Shown here: piece after piece, positions 55,049 to 64,000 of the stretch | Layout of the letters: each line of letters starts with the position of its first letter | Position numbering within the stretch: the stretch's first letter is position 1 | Source: Carboxylicivirga marina | GTDB taxonomy: Bacteria > Bacteroidota > Bacteroidia > Bacteroidales > Marinilabiliaceae | Direction: 5' to 3' | NCBI RefSeq assembly: GCF_016612505.1 | Contig: NZ_JAENRR010000010.1 | Location: 1 to 64,000, forward strand | Length of the DNA stretch: 64,000 nt | Translations under genes and position numbers: made by a program | The notes under the pieces: model-generated | Database searches by the model: none | Seen by the model: the letters and a program-made list of their open reading frames with translations, nothing else | Told to the model about the DNA's origin: nothing

Positions 55049-55086
55049 GCAAACGACACCGCAAACGACACCGCAAACGTTTGCGG
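55049..55086. promoter_or_regulatory. Operator O3 with two tandem half-sites, upstream of susC
   Basis: The direct 12-bp unit gcaaacgacacc occurs at 55049-55060 and 55061-55072 and runs in phase into a full 16-bp palindrome ccgcaaacgtttgcgg (55071-55086). So three gcaaacg half-sites are spaced exactly 12 bases apart. It lies about 65 bases upstream of the susC -7 box, within the 439-base gap between lacI and susC. Confidence 0.75.
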
Positions 55087-55150
55087 TAATTTTTCTGCAA
55101 AAGAATGTATTTGAGTGTTAATAAATGTTTATACTTCATGATAATTTGCA

Positions 55151-55158
55151 TATGTTTG
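55151..55158 (+). promoter_or_regulatory. -7 box of the susCDE-amylase operon
   Basis: TATGTTTG matches TAnnTTTG. It implies a leader of almost 200 bases before the preferred susC start. Confidence 0.55.
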
Positions 55159-55191
55159 TAGCATTCTTAGTGGTGAATTAAGCATAGTTTT

Positions 55192-55231
55192 AAAGGTATT
55201 AACAGAGTCACTTCTCAATTAATCCACAATT
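55192..55231 (+). repeat. Copy 2 of the leader-like segment (susC leader)
   Basis: aaaggtattaacag (55192-55205), then cttctcaattaatccacaatt, which parallels the copy at 53230-53272 with a few changes and short indels. It falls inside the predicted untranslated leader of susC. Confidence 0.6.
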
Positions 55232-55356
55232 AAAAAATCCTTTAAAACGGATAACGGATGTTTAATTAATGAAATGCAATTGCAAGTTTTGCTATTTGTA
55301 ATTTGTTTCAGATGATAAATAAAAATGTTTTATCAACACATGAAAATCTAGTTTTT

Positions 55357-58300
55357 ATGAAAAGACAGTCAAATCTTTTTAAGTTACTGTTTATTATTGT
55401 TGCCCTTTTTAGCTTTTCAGCTATTAATGCGCAACAAATAACAGTGTCAGGTACAGTAACTGACTCAGTTGATGGTATGCCATTACCTGGCGTAACAGTT
55501 GCAGTAAAAGGTACCACCACAGGTACAATTACTACACCTGACGGAAATTATTCTTTAAATGTAGAAAGTGGGCAAACATTAGTTTTCTCATTTATCGGTT
55601 ATAAATCACAAGAGATTGTAGCTGCTAATACAACTATTAATATCGCATTGGAAGAAGATGTGATTGGAATGGAAGAAGTTGTGGTTATCGGTTACGGTAC
55701 AGTTAAAAAAGAAGATGCTACAGGCTCTGTAACTGCAATTTCAACAAAAGACTTCAATAAAGGAGCAATTACATCTCCACAGGAATTACTCGTAGGTCGC
55801 ACACCTGGTGTTCAAATTACAAGTGCCGGTGGTGAGCCTGGCGCAGGAGCAACAATTCGTATACGAGGTGGATCGTCTCTTTCTGCAAGTAATGATCCTT
55901 TAATCGTAATTGATGGAGTCCCTGTTGATAATAGTATTGCAGGTATGAGAAATCCACTGACGACAGTTAATCCAAATGATATTGAAACATTTACAGTTTT
56001 AAAGGATGCTTCTGCAACAGCTATTTACGGTTCTCGTGCGTCAAATGGCGTTATCATTATCACTACCAAAACAGGACGTGAAGGTGCTCCATTAAGTATC
56101 TCATATGCAGGAAATATGTCTGTTTCTACAAAGGCTAATAGCATTGATGTATACGGAGCAGACCAATATGCAAGTTTAATTCGCTCTTATTATGGAGAGA
56201 ACAGTGATGCCGCCAATGCTCTTGGATATAATGGAGAAATCTACAATACAGATTGGCAAGATCTTATTTATACGACAGCTGTAAGCCAAGACCACAATGT
56301 TGGTTTTACAGGTACTGCCGGAAGCTTCCCTATTAGAGCATCAGTCGGTTTTACAGATCAAAATGGTATTTTAGAAGGCGATAACATGCAACGTTTCACA
56401 GGTTCTGTTGGTTTTAACCCTTCATTCTTCAATAAGCATTTAAAAGTAAATTTAAATGCAAAAGGTATGCTTCTTGACAATACGTTTGCTAATAAAGGAG
56501 CCATAGGTACAGCTGTCTATTTTGATCCAACAAAACCAGTTCGAGTTGATGAGGCTGCTTATGAGCAGTTTGGTGGTTATTATACCTGGTTAGCAAATGA
56601 TGGAACTCGTATGACATTGGCTCCGTCAAACCCAATTGGGCAATTAGAACAGCAATCTGATGAGAATACAGTTAATCGTTTTATTGGTAATGCACAATTT
56701 GATTATAAATTTCATTTCCTTCCTGAGTTAAGAGCTAATTTGAATGTTGGTATAGACTATGCAGACACTAATGGGGAAGTGAATACTGATAATACTGCAG
56801 CATGGACCCAGACTACGTTTAATGATTTACCAGTTAGTGGTTTCTATAGGGATTACAACGAAGAGAAGACGAACAAATTGTTAGATTTTTATTTAGAGTA
56901 TGCCAGAACAATTGGTGACCATGATATAAAAGCTATGGGAGGATATTCTTGGCAGCATTTTCATACGGAGGGTTATACTCATGAAATGAACTTTTTTGAA
57001 GATGGAACTGAGAATATCACAAAAGATAAAACGAAAGATGGACGATATGCATCAGAGTATTATTTAGTGTCACTTTTTGGACGTTTGAATTATACATTCC
57101 AAAATAAATATTTATTTACCGCGACTGTGCGTCAGGATGGTTCTTCGCGTTTTCATGAAGATCAACGTTGGGGCTTATTCCCATCTTTGGCTTTTGCATG
57201 GAAAATAAAGGAAGAGAGCTTTTTACAAGATGTAAATTCATTAAGCGATTTAAAACTACGTCTTGGATATGGTATAACTGGTCAGCAAGATATTGGTTCG
57301 AATTACCCATATATGCCACGTTATACAATTGGAGACGAGCGTTCGCAGTACCTGTTCGGAAACCAATATTATACCACACTACGTCCAGAAGGATATGATG
57401 CTGAAATTAAATGGGAAGAGACAACGACTTACAATATTGGTCTTGACTATGGTTACTTAAATGGTCGTATTTATGGTACAATGGATTTTTACCATAGAGA
57501 AACAAAAGACTTATTAAACTTTATTCCGGTTCCTGCCGGAACCAACCTTACTAACGGTATTTTTACAAATGTAGGATCTCTAGAAAATACAGGTTTCGAA
57601 TTTGCAGTTAATGTTAAACCAATTTCAAGGGCAGACTTTATGTGGGATATTGGATTTAACTTGACAACGAACAAAAATGAGATTACCAAGTTAAATAATA
57701 ATGAAGATCCAAATTACAAAGGCGTTGAAACCGGAGGAATTGCTGGTGGTGTAGGTAATACGATTCAGCGCCATGCTGTTGGTCAACCTGTATCTTCATT
57801 CTTTGTTTACGAACAAGTGTATGATGATAATGGAAAGCCAATTGAAGGATTATATGTTGATAGAAATGATGATGGTGTAATTGATATTAATGATCGGTAC
57901 TATTATAAAGATCCTGCCGCCAAGATGTTTATGGGTATTAATTCTCGTTTAGAGTATAAAGATTGGGATTTTAGCTTCGCAGGTCGTCTTAATTTAGGCA
58001 ACTATGTATACAATAACGTAAACTCTGAGCGAGCACGCTACAATAACTTATTCGTCAATCCTGGATTTTTGAACAATTCAAATACTGAATTAAGTTTCAG
58101 TCAATTTACAGAAGCACAATATTATTCAGATTATCATGTCAAGAATGCATCATTCTTCAGGATGGATAATATTTCATTAGGATATACATTTAAAGGATTG
58201 GTTAAAGATAATACGACATTGCGTGTATCGTTTACTGCTCAAAATGTATTTGTGATAACTGACTATGATGGATTAGATCCTGAAGTATCAGGGGGTATTG

Positions 58301-58359
58301 ATAATGATCTTTACCCACGTCCGCGTACGTTTATGATTGGTGCTAATTTCAACTTTTAA
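55357..58359 (+). CDS. susC: SusC-family TonB-dependent outer-membrane transporter
   Basis: 1000 residues from the ATG at 55357, which begins a good signal peptide (NLFKLLFIIVALFSFSAINAQ); upstream starts (55312 ATG, 55303 TTG) are possible. A carboxypeptidase-regulatory-like domain (ITVSGTVTDSVDGMPLPGVTVAV) comes first, followed by the TonB-box-like MEEVVVIGYGTVKKEDATGSV, the plug with RIRGGSSLSASNDPLIVIDGVP and ATAIYGSRASNGVIIITTK, and a 22-strand-type barrel ending in Phe (FMIGANFNF). It imports starch oligosaccharides with the help of SusD. First gene of the plus arm; susD follows within 12 bases. Confidence 0.95.
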   Translation: MKRQSNLFKLLFIIVALFSFSAINAQQITVSGTVTDSVDGMPLPGVTVAVKGTTTGTITTPDGNYSLNVESGQTLVFSFIGYKSQEIVAANTTINIALEEDVIGMEEVVVIGYGTVKKEDATGSVTAISTKDFNKGAITSPQELLVGRTPGVQITSAGGEPGAGATIRIRGGSSLSASNDPLIVIDGVPVDNSIAGMRNPLTTVNPNDIETFTVLKDASATAIYGSRASNGVIIITTKTGREGAPLSISYAGNMSVSTKANSIDVYGADQYASLIRSYYGENSDAANALGYNGEIYNTDWQDLIYTTAVSQDHNVGFTGTAGSFPIRASVGFTDQNGILEGDNMQRFTGSVGFNPSFFNKHLKVNLNAKGMLLDNTFANKGAIGTAVYFDPTKPVRVDEAAYEQFGGYYTWLANDGTRMTLAPSNPIGQLEQQSDENTVNRFIGNAQFDYKFHFLPELRANLNVGIDYADTNGEVNTDNTAAWTQTTFNDLPVSGFYRDYNEEKTNKLLDFYLEYARTIGDHDIKAMGGYSWQHFHTEGYTHEMNFFEDGTENITKDKTKDGRYASEYYLVSLFGRLNYTFQNKYLFTATVRQDGSSRFHEDQRWGLFPSLAFAWKIKEESFLQDVNSLSDLKLRLGYGITGQQDIGSNYPYMPRYTIGDERSQYLFGNQYYTTLRPEGYDAEIKWEETTTYNIGLDYGYLNGRIYGTMDFYHRETKDLLNFIPVPAGTNLTNGIFTNVGSLENTGFEFAVNVKPISRADFMWDIGFNLTTNKNEITKLNNNEDPNYKGVETGGIAGGVGNTIQRHAVGQPVSSFFVYEQVYDDNGKPIEGLYVDRNDDGVIDINDRYYYKDPAAKMFMGINSRLEYKDWDFSFAGRLNLGNYVYNNVNSERARYNNLFVNPGFLNNSNTELSFSQFTEAQYYSDYHVKNASFFRMDNISLGYTFKGLVKDNTTLRVSFTAQNVFVITDYDGLDPEVSGGIDNDLYPRPRTFMIGANFNF

Positions 58360-58371
58360 TAATTGATGGAC

Positions 58372-59970
58372 ATGAAAAGATATATCAAATTTAATATACT
58401 TGCATTTCTTATTGCAACATTTGGAATGGTGTCTTGTACAGGAGATCTAGATACTCTTCCAATAGACCCGAATGAATCAACACCAGATATTATTTATGCT
58501 GATAAAGGTGCTTATAAGCAGGTTTTAGCTAAGTGTTATGCAGGTTTGGCCGTTAGCGGACAGCAAGGACCTGCTGGTAAACCTGATATTTCAGGTATTG
58601 ATGAAGGTTTCTCAACATATCTGCGTCAATATTTTAAAGCGCAAGAACTTTCTACCGATGAAGCTGAGTGTGCATGGGGTGATGCAGGTTTGAGTGATTA
58701 CCATGATCAAAACTGGACATCATCAAACCCATTTATAACAGCGATGTACAATCGTATTTTTTATCAGATAACTTTAGTAAATGAATTTTTACGTGAAGCA
58801 ACTGATGCAAAGCTAGATTCACGTGGACAAAGTGACATTAAAGCTGAAGTAGCTGAATATAGAGCTGAGGCCAGACTCTTAAGGGCATTAAGTTACTTAC
58901 ATGCATTAGATATGTATGGAAATGTCCCTTTTGTAACAGATGAACATGTAGTTGGAGGAACTTTCCCTCAGCAGATTATGCGTGCTGATCTATTTAATTT
59001 TGTAGAAACAGAACTTTTAGAATCAGTTAATGATTTAAAAGAACCACAGGCTAATGAATATGGTCGTGTAGATAAAGCTGCTGCATGGATGCTTTTGGCT
59101 CGCTTATATCTTAATGCTGAAGTCTATGCAGGAACAGCTCGTTATGCAGATGCTGCCACTTATGCTAAGAGAACAATTGATGAAGGTGGATATAATTTAT
59201 CACCAGAATATGCACACCTATTCATGGCAGATAATGATGTATCAGGTGCAGCTCAGGAAGTAATTTTTCCAATAACTTTCGATGGACAGAGAACTCAGAC
59301 CTGGGGAGGAATGACCTATTTAATTGCCGCTGGTATCGGTGGAGATATGCCAAAAGATCAATTTGGGACTAACCAGGGATGGGGTGGTAATAGAACTACA
59401 TCGGCTTTTGTAGATAAATTTGCGGATATTTCTGGTGACACTGATTCAAGAGCTATGTTCTTTACAACTAATCAGAGCCTTGATATCGTTGATCGTACAC
59501 GATTCCAGGATGGATATGCCATTTCGAAGTGGAAAAACCTTACGTCTGATGGAATGGCTGGTTCAAATGGAGATTTTATGGATACTGATTTTCCGATGAT
59601 TCGATTAGCAGAAGCTCATCTTATTTATGCAGAATGTGCTGTAAGAGGTGGTGCTGATCGTGTTATTGCTTTGGGTTATATTAATGACCTTCGATTAAGA
59701 GCTTATGGCGATAATTCCGGGGATTTAACTGACGCTGAAATGACAGAAAGCTTTATTTTGGACGAAAGAGCCCGTGAACTATATTGGGAAGGTCACCGAA
59801 GAACTGACTTAATTAGATTTGGACAGTTTACCGACGGTACCTATTTATGGCCATGGAAAGGTGGCGTTGCAGATGGTAAAACGACTGAAAGTTTCAGAAA
59901 CTTATTTCCATTACCTGCAGCAGATGTAGGCGCCAATACGAATTTAAAACAGAATGAGGGTTACAACTAA
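58372..59970 (+). CDS. susD: SusD-family starch-binding lipoprotein
   Basis: 533 residues from the ATG at 58372 (58366 is nearly as good). Lipoprotein signal with Cys in GMVSCTGDLDTLPIDP. The TPR-like SusD fold shows AEVAEYRAEARLLRALSYLHALDMYGNVPFV, AAAWMLLARLYLNAEVY and the C-terminal FILDERARELYWEGHRRTDLIRFG, then NLFPLPAADVGANTNLKQNEGY. It is the lid of the SusC channel and binds the oligosaccharide. Its last codons overlap an open extension of the next gene, but the preferred susE start is after the stop. Confidence 0.95.
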   Translation: MKRYIKFNILAFLIATFGMVSCTGDLDTLPIDPNESTPDIIYADKGAYKQVLAKCYAGLAVSGQQGPAGKPDISGIDEGFSTYLRQYFKAQELSTDEAECAWGDAGLSDYHDQNWTSSNPFITAMYNRIFYQITLVNEFLREATDAKLDSRGQSDIKAEVAEYRAEARLLRALSYLHALDMYGNVPFVTDEHVVGGTFPQQIMRADLFNFVETELLESVNDLKEPQANEYGRVDKAAAWMLLARLYLNAEVYAGTARYADAATYAKRTIDEGGYNLSPEYAHLFMADNDVSGAAQEVIFPITFDGQRTQTWGGMTYLIAAGIGGDMPKDQFGTNQGWGGNRTTSAFVDKFADISGDTDSRAMFFTTNQSLDIVDRTRFQDGYAISKWKNLTSDGMAGSNGDFMDTDFPMIRLAEAHLIYAECAVRGGADRVIALGYINDLRLRAYGDNSGDLTDAEMTESFILDERARELYWEGHRRTDLIRFGQFTDGTYLWPWKGGVADGKTTESFRNLFPLPAADVGANTNLKQNEGYN

Positions 59971-59983
59971 AACTGAAGTTACA

Positions 59984-61786
59984 ATGAAATATTTAAATAT
60001 ATTCTTAGCATTAATATTAACTGGTGGATTCTTAACATCATGTGAAGATGATATGGATCCTAAAGTTCCGGGAGATGCAGTAAGTCCGGTTCTTGAAGCA
60101 CCTGCTTCAGGAGAAACCTACGTTCTTCAAAAAATAGATGAAGAAAACCAATTAACATCAATCGTATTTTCAGAAGCTGATTTTAAACTAGATGTAGTGA
60201 CTGAGTACACAGTTGAGGTTGATGATGCTGATGGTAGTTTTGAATTTAGCAGAGTGGTTGCAACTGGTGTTAATTCCCCAATCGACTTAAAAGTTGGAAC
60301 TTTCAATAAGTCATTATTAAATCTTGGATATGAGGGTGGTGAAGCTCACAATATTCAATTGCGTGTTGTTGCAGGTAATCACCTTGCATCAGAGCCAATT
60401 ACAATGAATGTTACGACTTATTTCGATGCTGAACCATGGAGTGTTATTGGTAGTGCTGTTGGTGGTTGGGATACTGCTAACGATCAATATATGTCATATG
60501 ATAAGGCTAATGATGTGTATCATATTACACTGGATATGGTTCCTGGAGATTTCAAATTTCGTGCACCTAAGAAAGACGATGGTGGTGATCCCTGGAAATA
60601 TAATTTAGGATTAGAAGGAGGAAGTATAATCATTGATAATGGTGAAAACATTGTTCTTAAGGATGGTGGTGATAATGTTAAATGTTCTGGAGGTAATTAT
60701 ACTATTACTTTGGATGTTACAAACAGTAAATTTACTATTGTACAAAATTCTGCTGGTGAATTTACGAACTGGACTGATGTTGTGCTTGATGCAGTTGGTT
60801 CTGGAGTTAGTGGCGACCATCCGGATGCGATTGCAGACCCAAGTGGATGGGGTTGGGGAAATGTACTCCTTCCTGATAACGAAGGTAAACCTTCAGCAGA
60901 TGGTTCAACTTATACATGGACATGGACTGGTATTATTCTTGAGGCTAATGAAGGCTTTAAGCTTAGAACACAAAATGGAGAAGCCTCTCCGGTGAACGGC
61001 ATGAGTTTTGATGTTGGATTTGGAGCTGTGGATACAGATAATAGTTCTGATAAAGTTGCTGACAATGGAGGGAATATAACTGTAACAGAAAAAGGAGAAT
61101 ATTTAATTACTCTTGTTATTGATGCAGCAACTGGAGATGCAAAAGCAGTGACTATCAAAGAGTATGTGAAGTTTCCTAATGAATTATATTTTGTAGGGAC
61201 AAACAACGGTTGGGATAATGCTGCACCGCATTACATTGGAATTAGCAATGCTGATGAAGGGAAGTATCTAGGTTTCCTTACTCTTGCAGATGATTCAGAA
61301 GTGAAAATATTAACAAACCCTGGTTCATGGGATGGATATGGAGCTGGCGCTAATGCTGGAGAATTGGCTGCTGGTGGCGGTAATATTGTGATGCTTAATC
61401 AACCAGGTTATGATGGTGCAGGCCAATATATCGTTAAATTTGACATCAACTTATTAACAATTGAACTCGTAAAAATAACAAGCGTAGCAATCGTTGGAGA
61501 TGGTGCAAATCCGGGATGGCCAGATGATGGAGCCGGTACTAACCAGGGAGTTGAATTAACCTATGATGAGACGAATAAGAAGTTTACAGGTACAGTTGGT
61601 TTTAATGCTACAGGTGAATGGAAATTCCGATTCAATAATTCATGGGATTACAATCTTGGAAATAATGACAAAGATTTAACTAAATTAACTCCGGGCGGAG
61701 GTAATTTTGATACTCCAGGAGCAGGAGATAAAACAGTTAGCTTATTCCTTGAATCTACAGCGCAATATAACGCCACTGTCGAGTAA
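59984..61786 (+). CDS. SusE/SusF-like multi-module starch-binding lipoprotein
   Basis: 600 residues from the ATG at 59984, which heads the lipoprotein signal (IFLALILTGGFLTSC, Cys about 19). An N-terminal SusE Ig-like domain (about 25-150) is followed by what look like four beta modules with Trp-rich cores (about 155-265, 270-410, 410-500, 500-600; WSVIGSAVGGWD, VGTNNGWDNAAPH, IVGDGANPGWPDDGAGT). SusE of Bacteroides has fewer such modules; SusF has more. It would hold starch at the cell surface for SusC/SusD. Third gene of the plus operon, followed by a terminator. Confidence 0.87.
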   Translation: MKYLNIFLALILTGGFLTSCEDDMDPKVPGDAVSPVLEAPASGETYVLQKIDEENQLTSIVFSEADFKLDVVTEYTVEVDDADGSFEFSRVVATGVNSPIDLKVGTFNKSLLNLGYEGGEAHNIQLRVVAGNHLASEPITMNVTTYFDAEPWSVIGSAVGGWDTANDQYMSYDKANDVYHITLDMVPGDFKFRAPKKDDGGDPWKYNLGLEGGSIIIDNGENIVLKDGGDNVKCSGGNYTITLDVTNSKFTIVQNSAGEFTNWTDVVLDAVGSGVSGDHPDAIADPSGWGWGNVLLPDNEGKPSADGSTYTWTWTGIILEANEGFKLRTQNGEASPVNGMSFDVGFGAVDTDNSSDKVADNGGNITVTEKGEYLITLVIDAATGDAKAVTIKEYVKFPNELYFVGTNNGWDNAAPHYIGISNADEGKYLGFLTLADDSEVKILTNPGSWDGYGAGANAGELAAGGGNIVMLNQPGYDGAGQYIVKFDINLLTIELVKITSVAIVGDGANPGWPDDGAGTNQGVELTYDETNKKFTGTVGFNATGEWKFRFNNSWDYNLGNNDKDLTKLTPGGGNFDTPGAGDKTVSLFLESTAQYNATVE

Positions 61787-61806
61787 CATAAATTAGTATA
61801 GATGAT

Positions 61807-61837
61807 AAAAAAGCCGCCCCTTGTGGCGGCTTTTTTT
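61807..61837 (+). terminator. Terminator or attenuator between susE and the amylase gene
   Basis: A perfect 12-bp stem aaaaaagccgcc / ggcggctttttt with a 6-base loop and a T7 run. The amylase ATG follows only 13 bases later, so read-through of this hairpin may set the ratio of binding proteins to enzyme. Confidence 0.85.
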
Positions 61838-61849
61838 AAATTAATACCT

Positions 61850-64000
61850 ATGAGCAATAACTACATAAAGTTTTTAAAGAGGATAAGGTGTGTATTGGTC
61901 ACCTTTTTTGTGTTTGGGGCAGCTAATGCTCAGGTAGTGACCTCCGATCCCGCTATACCTATTGAATCCAATCGTGTGACAATTACCTTTTATGCAGATA
62001 AAGGTAATGAGGGCTTGAAGGATTACACCGGGGATGTATATGCTCATACGGGCGTTATTACCGATAAAAGCTCCGGAGGTAGTGATTGGAAATATGCACC
62101 AACTTGGGGTGATAATGATGCCAAATACAAGATGACTCGCACGGCTACAAACACATATACTTTAGAAATTACACCCAATATACGTGATTATTATGGTGTA
62201 GCTGCGGGTGAAGTAATTGAACAAATGGCCTTCGTTTTTCGAAGTCACGATAATTCTAAAGAAGGAAAGGATACAGGTAATAAAGATATTTTTGTAGATG
62301 TATCAGCAGAAGAACTGTCAGTTAGCATTGTAAAACCAATCAACAATAGTATACATGAGAGAGGTTCAACAGTACAGCTGCAGGTTGATGCATTACTGAA
62401 TGATAAGCTTGAGGTTAAAATTAATGGGGATCCAGTAGTAAATGATGCAATTAGCACTTTTACTTATGATATTACCAATGTGCAGCTCGATGAATATGTC
62501 ATAGAAGCTATTGCTACTGGTGGTTCAGATGTGGTAAATGTTTTCAGTACTTTTTTTGTAAAAGGAGATGTGGTGACTGAGCCAATGCCCGACGGATTAC
62601 GCCGAGGTGTGAATGTTATTGACGAATCTACTGCAACCGTAGTTCTTTTTGCGCCAAACAAAGAGTATGTTTATTTAGTTGGTGATTTTAATGATTGGGC
62701 ACCATCAAATGCTGCCATGATGAAGAAGGATGAAGATTTTTTCTGGTTAAGCATTGATAATCTGGATGCCAATGAAGAATATGCTTACCAGTTTTGGATT
62801 GATGGCGATGTTAAAGTCGCTGATCCATATGCTACTAAGGTGCTTGATCCCTGGAACGACAAATACATACCTGAAAGCATATATCCGAATTTAAAAGATT
62901 ATCCTGACGGGCAAGATGAGATTGTGAGCGTGTTCACAACGGCCGATCAAACCTTTAACTGGGAAGTACCTGGCTTTGTAGCTCCAGAACCAGATAAACT
63001 TATTGTTTATGAAGTCCTGATTCGTGATTTTACCGATAATCAGGATATTAAAACCATCACCGATACCTTGTCTTATCTGAAACGACTTGGAGTAAATGCC
63101 ATTGAACTGATGCCTTTTAATGAGTTTGAAGGTAACGATAGCTGGGGCTATAATCCATCATTTTATTTTGCCACCGATAAGGCTTATGGAACGGTTGAGG
63201 ATTACAAAATATTTATTGATGAGTGCCACAAGGAAGGTATTGCAGTGATTATGGACATGGTATTGAATCATTCGTATGGGCAATCGCCATTTGCGCGAAT
63301 GTATCTGGGTGAAGATGGTAAGCCATTAAACAATCCATGGTATAATACAGACCATAATATGGCAGAGCCGGCTGCTCAATGGGGGTACGACTTTAATCAT
63401 GAAAGTATTCATACACAAGAACTGATTGACAGTATTTGTTCTTATTGGATGAGTGAATATAAAATCGATGGTTTCCGATTCGATTTCACAAAAGGTTTTA
63501 CCAATACGCCATATCCGGTTGGGGATTGGGCAAGTAAATATGATGCTGACCGTATTGCTATTTTGAAAAGGATGGCCAGTGCAATTTGGTACAGAAAAGA
63601 TGATGCTTTGGTCATTTTTGAGCATTTATCTGAAAACAGTGAAGAAAAGGAGTTGTCCAATCATGGTAATGGTATTTTATTCTGGGGTAATGCCAATCAT
63701 GACTATAATGAAGCAACCATGGGATATCCTTCGAATCTTAGGTGGGTATCGTATGAAGAACGTGGTTGGGACGTACCTGGCATCATTAATTATATGGAGA
63801 GTCATGATGAGGAGCGCCTGATGTATAAAAACCTTCAGTATGGCAATTCGGAAGGTGACTATTTTGTTCGGGATTTAAAAACGGCATTACGCAGATGTGA
63901 AGCAGCAGCAGCATTTTTCATTCCTGTTCCGGGTCCTAAAATGATATGGCAATTTGGTGAGTTAGGCTTTGACTTAAGTATTAATCGTTGCACCGATGGA
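61850..64000 (+). CDS. GH13 alpha-amylase, exported (3' end outside window)
   Basis: The frame runs from the ATG at 61850 without a stop to the window end (717 codons). A signal peptide (VLVTFFVFGAANAQ) is followed by an N-terminal beta domain (about 26-165), an Ig/CBM-like stretch, an E-set resembling CBM48 (ATVVLFAPNKEYVYLVGDFNDW, about 265-350) and a GH13 barrel from about 390. All catalytic elements are present: MDMVLNH (Asp469, Asn473-His474), GFRFDF (nucleophile Asp545), IFEH (acid Glu591) and SHDEER (His652-Asp653). It cleaves alpha-1,4 glucans outside the cell for uptake by SusC/SusD. Fourth gene of the operon. Confidence 0.93.
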   Translation, partial: MSNNYIKFLKRIRCVLVTFFVFGAANAQVVTSDPAIPIESNRVTITFYADKGNEGLKDYTGDVYAHTGVITDKSSGGSDWKYAPTWGDNDAKYKMTRTATNTYTLEITPNIRDYYGVAAGEVIEQMAFVFRSHDNSKEGKDTGNKDIFVDVSAEELSVSIVKPINNSIHERGSTVQLQVDALLNDKLEVKINGDPVVNDAISTFTYDITNVQLDEYVIEAIATGGSDVVNVFSTFFVKGDVVTEPMPDGLRRGVNVIDESTATVVLFAPNKEYVYLVGDFNDWAPSNAAMMKKDEDFFWLSIDNLDANEEYAYQFWIDGDVKVADPYATKVLDPWNDKYIPESIYPNLKDYPDGQDEIVSVFTTADQTFNWEVPGFVAPEPDKLIVYEVLIRDFTDNQDIKTITDTLSYLKRLGVNAIELMPFNEFEGNDSWGYNPSFYFATDKAYGTVEDYKIFIDECHKEGIAVIMDMVLNHSYGQSPFARMYLGEDGKPLNNPWYNTDHNMAEPAAQWGYDFNHESIHTQELIDSICSYWMSEYKIDGFRFDFTKGFTNTPYPVGDWASKYDADRIAILKRMASAIWYRKDDALVIFEHLSENSEEKELSNHGNGILFWGNANHDYNEATMGYPSNLRWVSYEERGWDVPGIINYMESHDEERLMYKNLQYGNSEGDYFVRDLKTALRRCEAAAAFFIPVPGPKMIWQFGELGFDLSINRCTDG

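Noticed and set aside
60408-60995. Two extra plus-strand ORFs inside the SusE-like gene
   Set aside because: They are frame shadows of the 600-residue lipoprotein, with low-complexity hydrophobic translations.

Overview
The window looks like a chromosomal segment of a Bacteroidota bacterium, probably a marine or otherwise Na+-rich-environment member of the Bacteroidales/Marinilabiliales side (lineage is inference). The pointers are SusC/SusD outer-membrane pairs, a type IX secretion (T9SS) cargo with SprB repeats and a C-terminal sorting domain, a T9SS plug protein, TPR/PD40 lipoprotein-like proteins, a Na+-translocating NADH:quinone reductase, and promoter boxes that fit the Bacteroidota -7 consensus TAnnTTTG. 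No tRNA, rRNA, CRISPR array, insertion sequence or phage gene was seen.

Layout. 1-5829: 3' part of a giant adhesin-like T9SS cargo (beta-helix, two PKD domains, about 15 SprB repeats, sorting domain). 6239-9070 (minus): FadL/OmpP1 porin and T9SS plug protein. 9162-15069 (plus): complete nqrABCDEF operon with a long hairpin between nqrA and nqrB. 15208-22998 (plus): membrane-anchored TPR-HTH regulator, then a tight run GH63-like glucosidase, GH2 beta-galactosidase and a two-gene LysO-type exporter. 23303-25897: ApbE flavin transferase (the enzyme type that flavinylates NqrB/NqrC), an unknown lipoprotein and, convergent, a small membrane protein. 26200-30609: fused 2-oxoacid dehydrogenase E1 and an NhaC antiporter. 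30944-46463: mostly minus-strand housekeeping and small-protein genes (aminotransferase IV, GmhB-like phosphatase, rhomboid, holA, AMP nucleosidase, GNAT, two TPR/PD40 proteins, GT2, B12-type radical SAM, HAD, recR, DUF4294, GIN-domain lipoprotein and hypotheticals).

46639-64000: a maltose/starch utilisation locus. One minus arm encodes an MFS transporter, beta-phosphoglucomutase, GH65 maltose phosphorylase and, beyond a terminator, a GH13 protein whose catalytic motifs are rewritten. A LacI-family regulator sits in the middle. The plus arm encodes SusC, SusD, SusE and an intact-looking GH13 alpha-amylase that runs off the window end. Perfect palindromes with core GCAAACGTTTGC lie upstream of both arms and are the likely operators. 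The inferred route is starch binding and cleavage at the surface, TonB-dependent uptake, MFS import of maltose, phosphorolysis to glucose plus beta-glucose-1-phosphate, and conversion of the latter to glucose-6-phosphate.

Most unusual items: the GH13 paralogue with altered active site; tandem 12-bp half-operators before susC; a leader-like segment repeated in both arms; a pair of 13-bp direct repeats at 21-bp period before a tiny unknown gene; a TPR-PD40 protein ending in a SPOR-like domain; and a Cys-rich linker in the fused E1.
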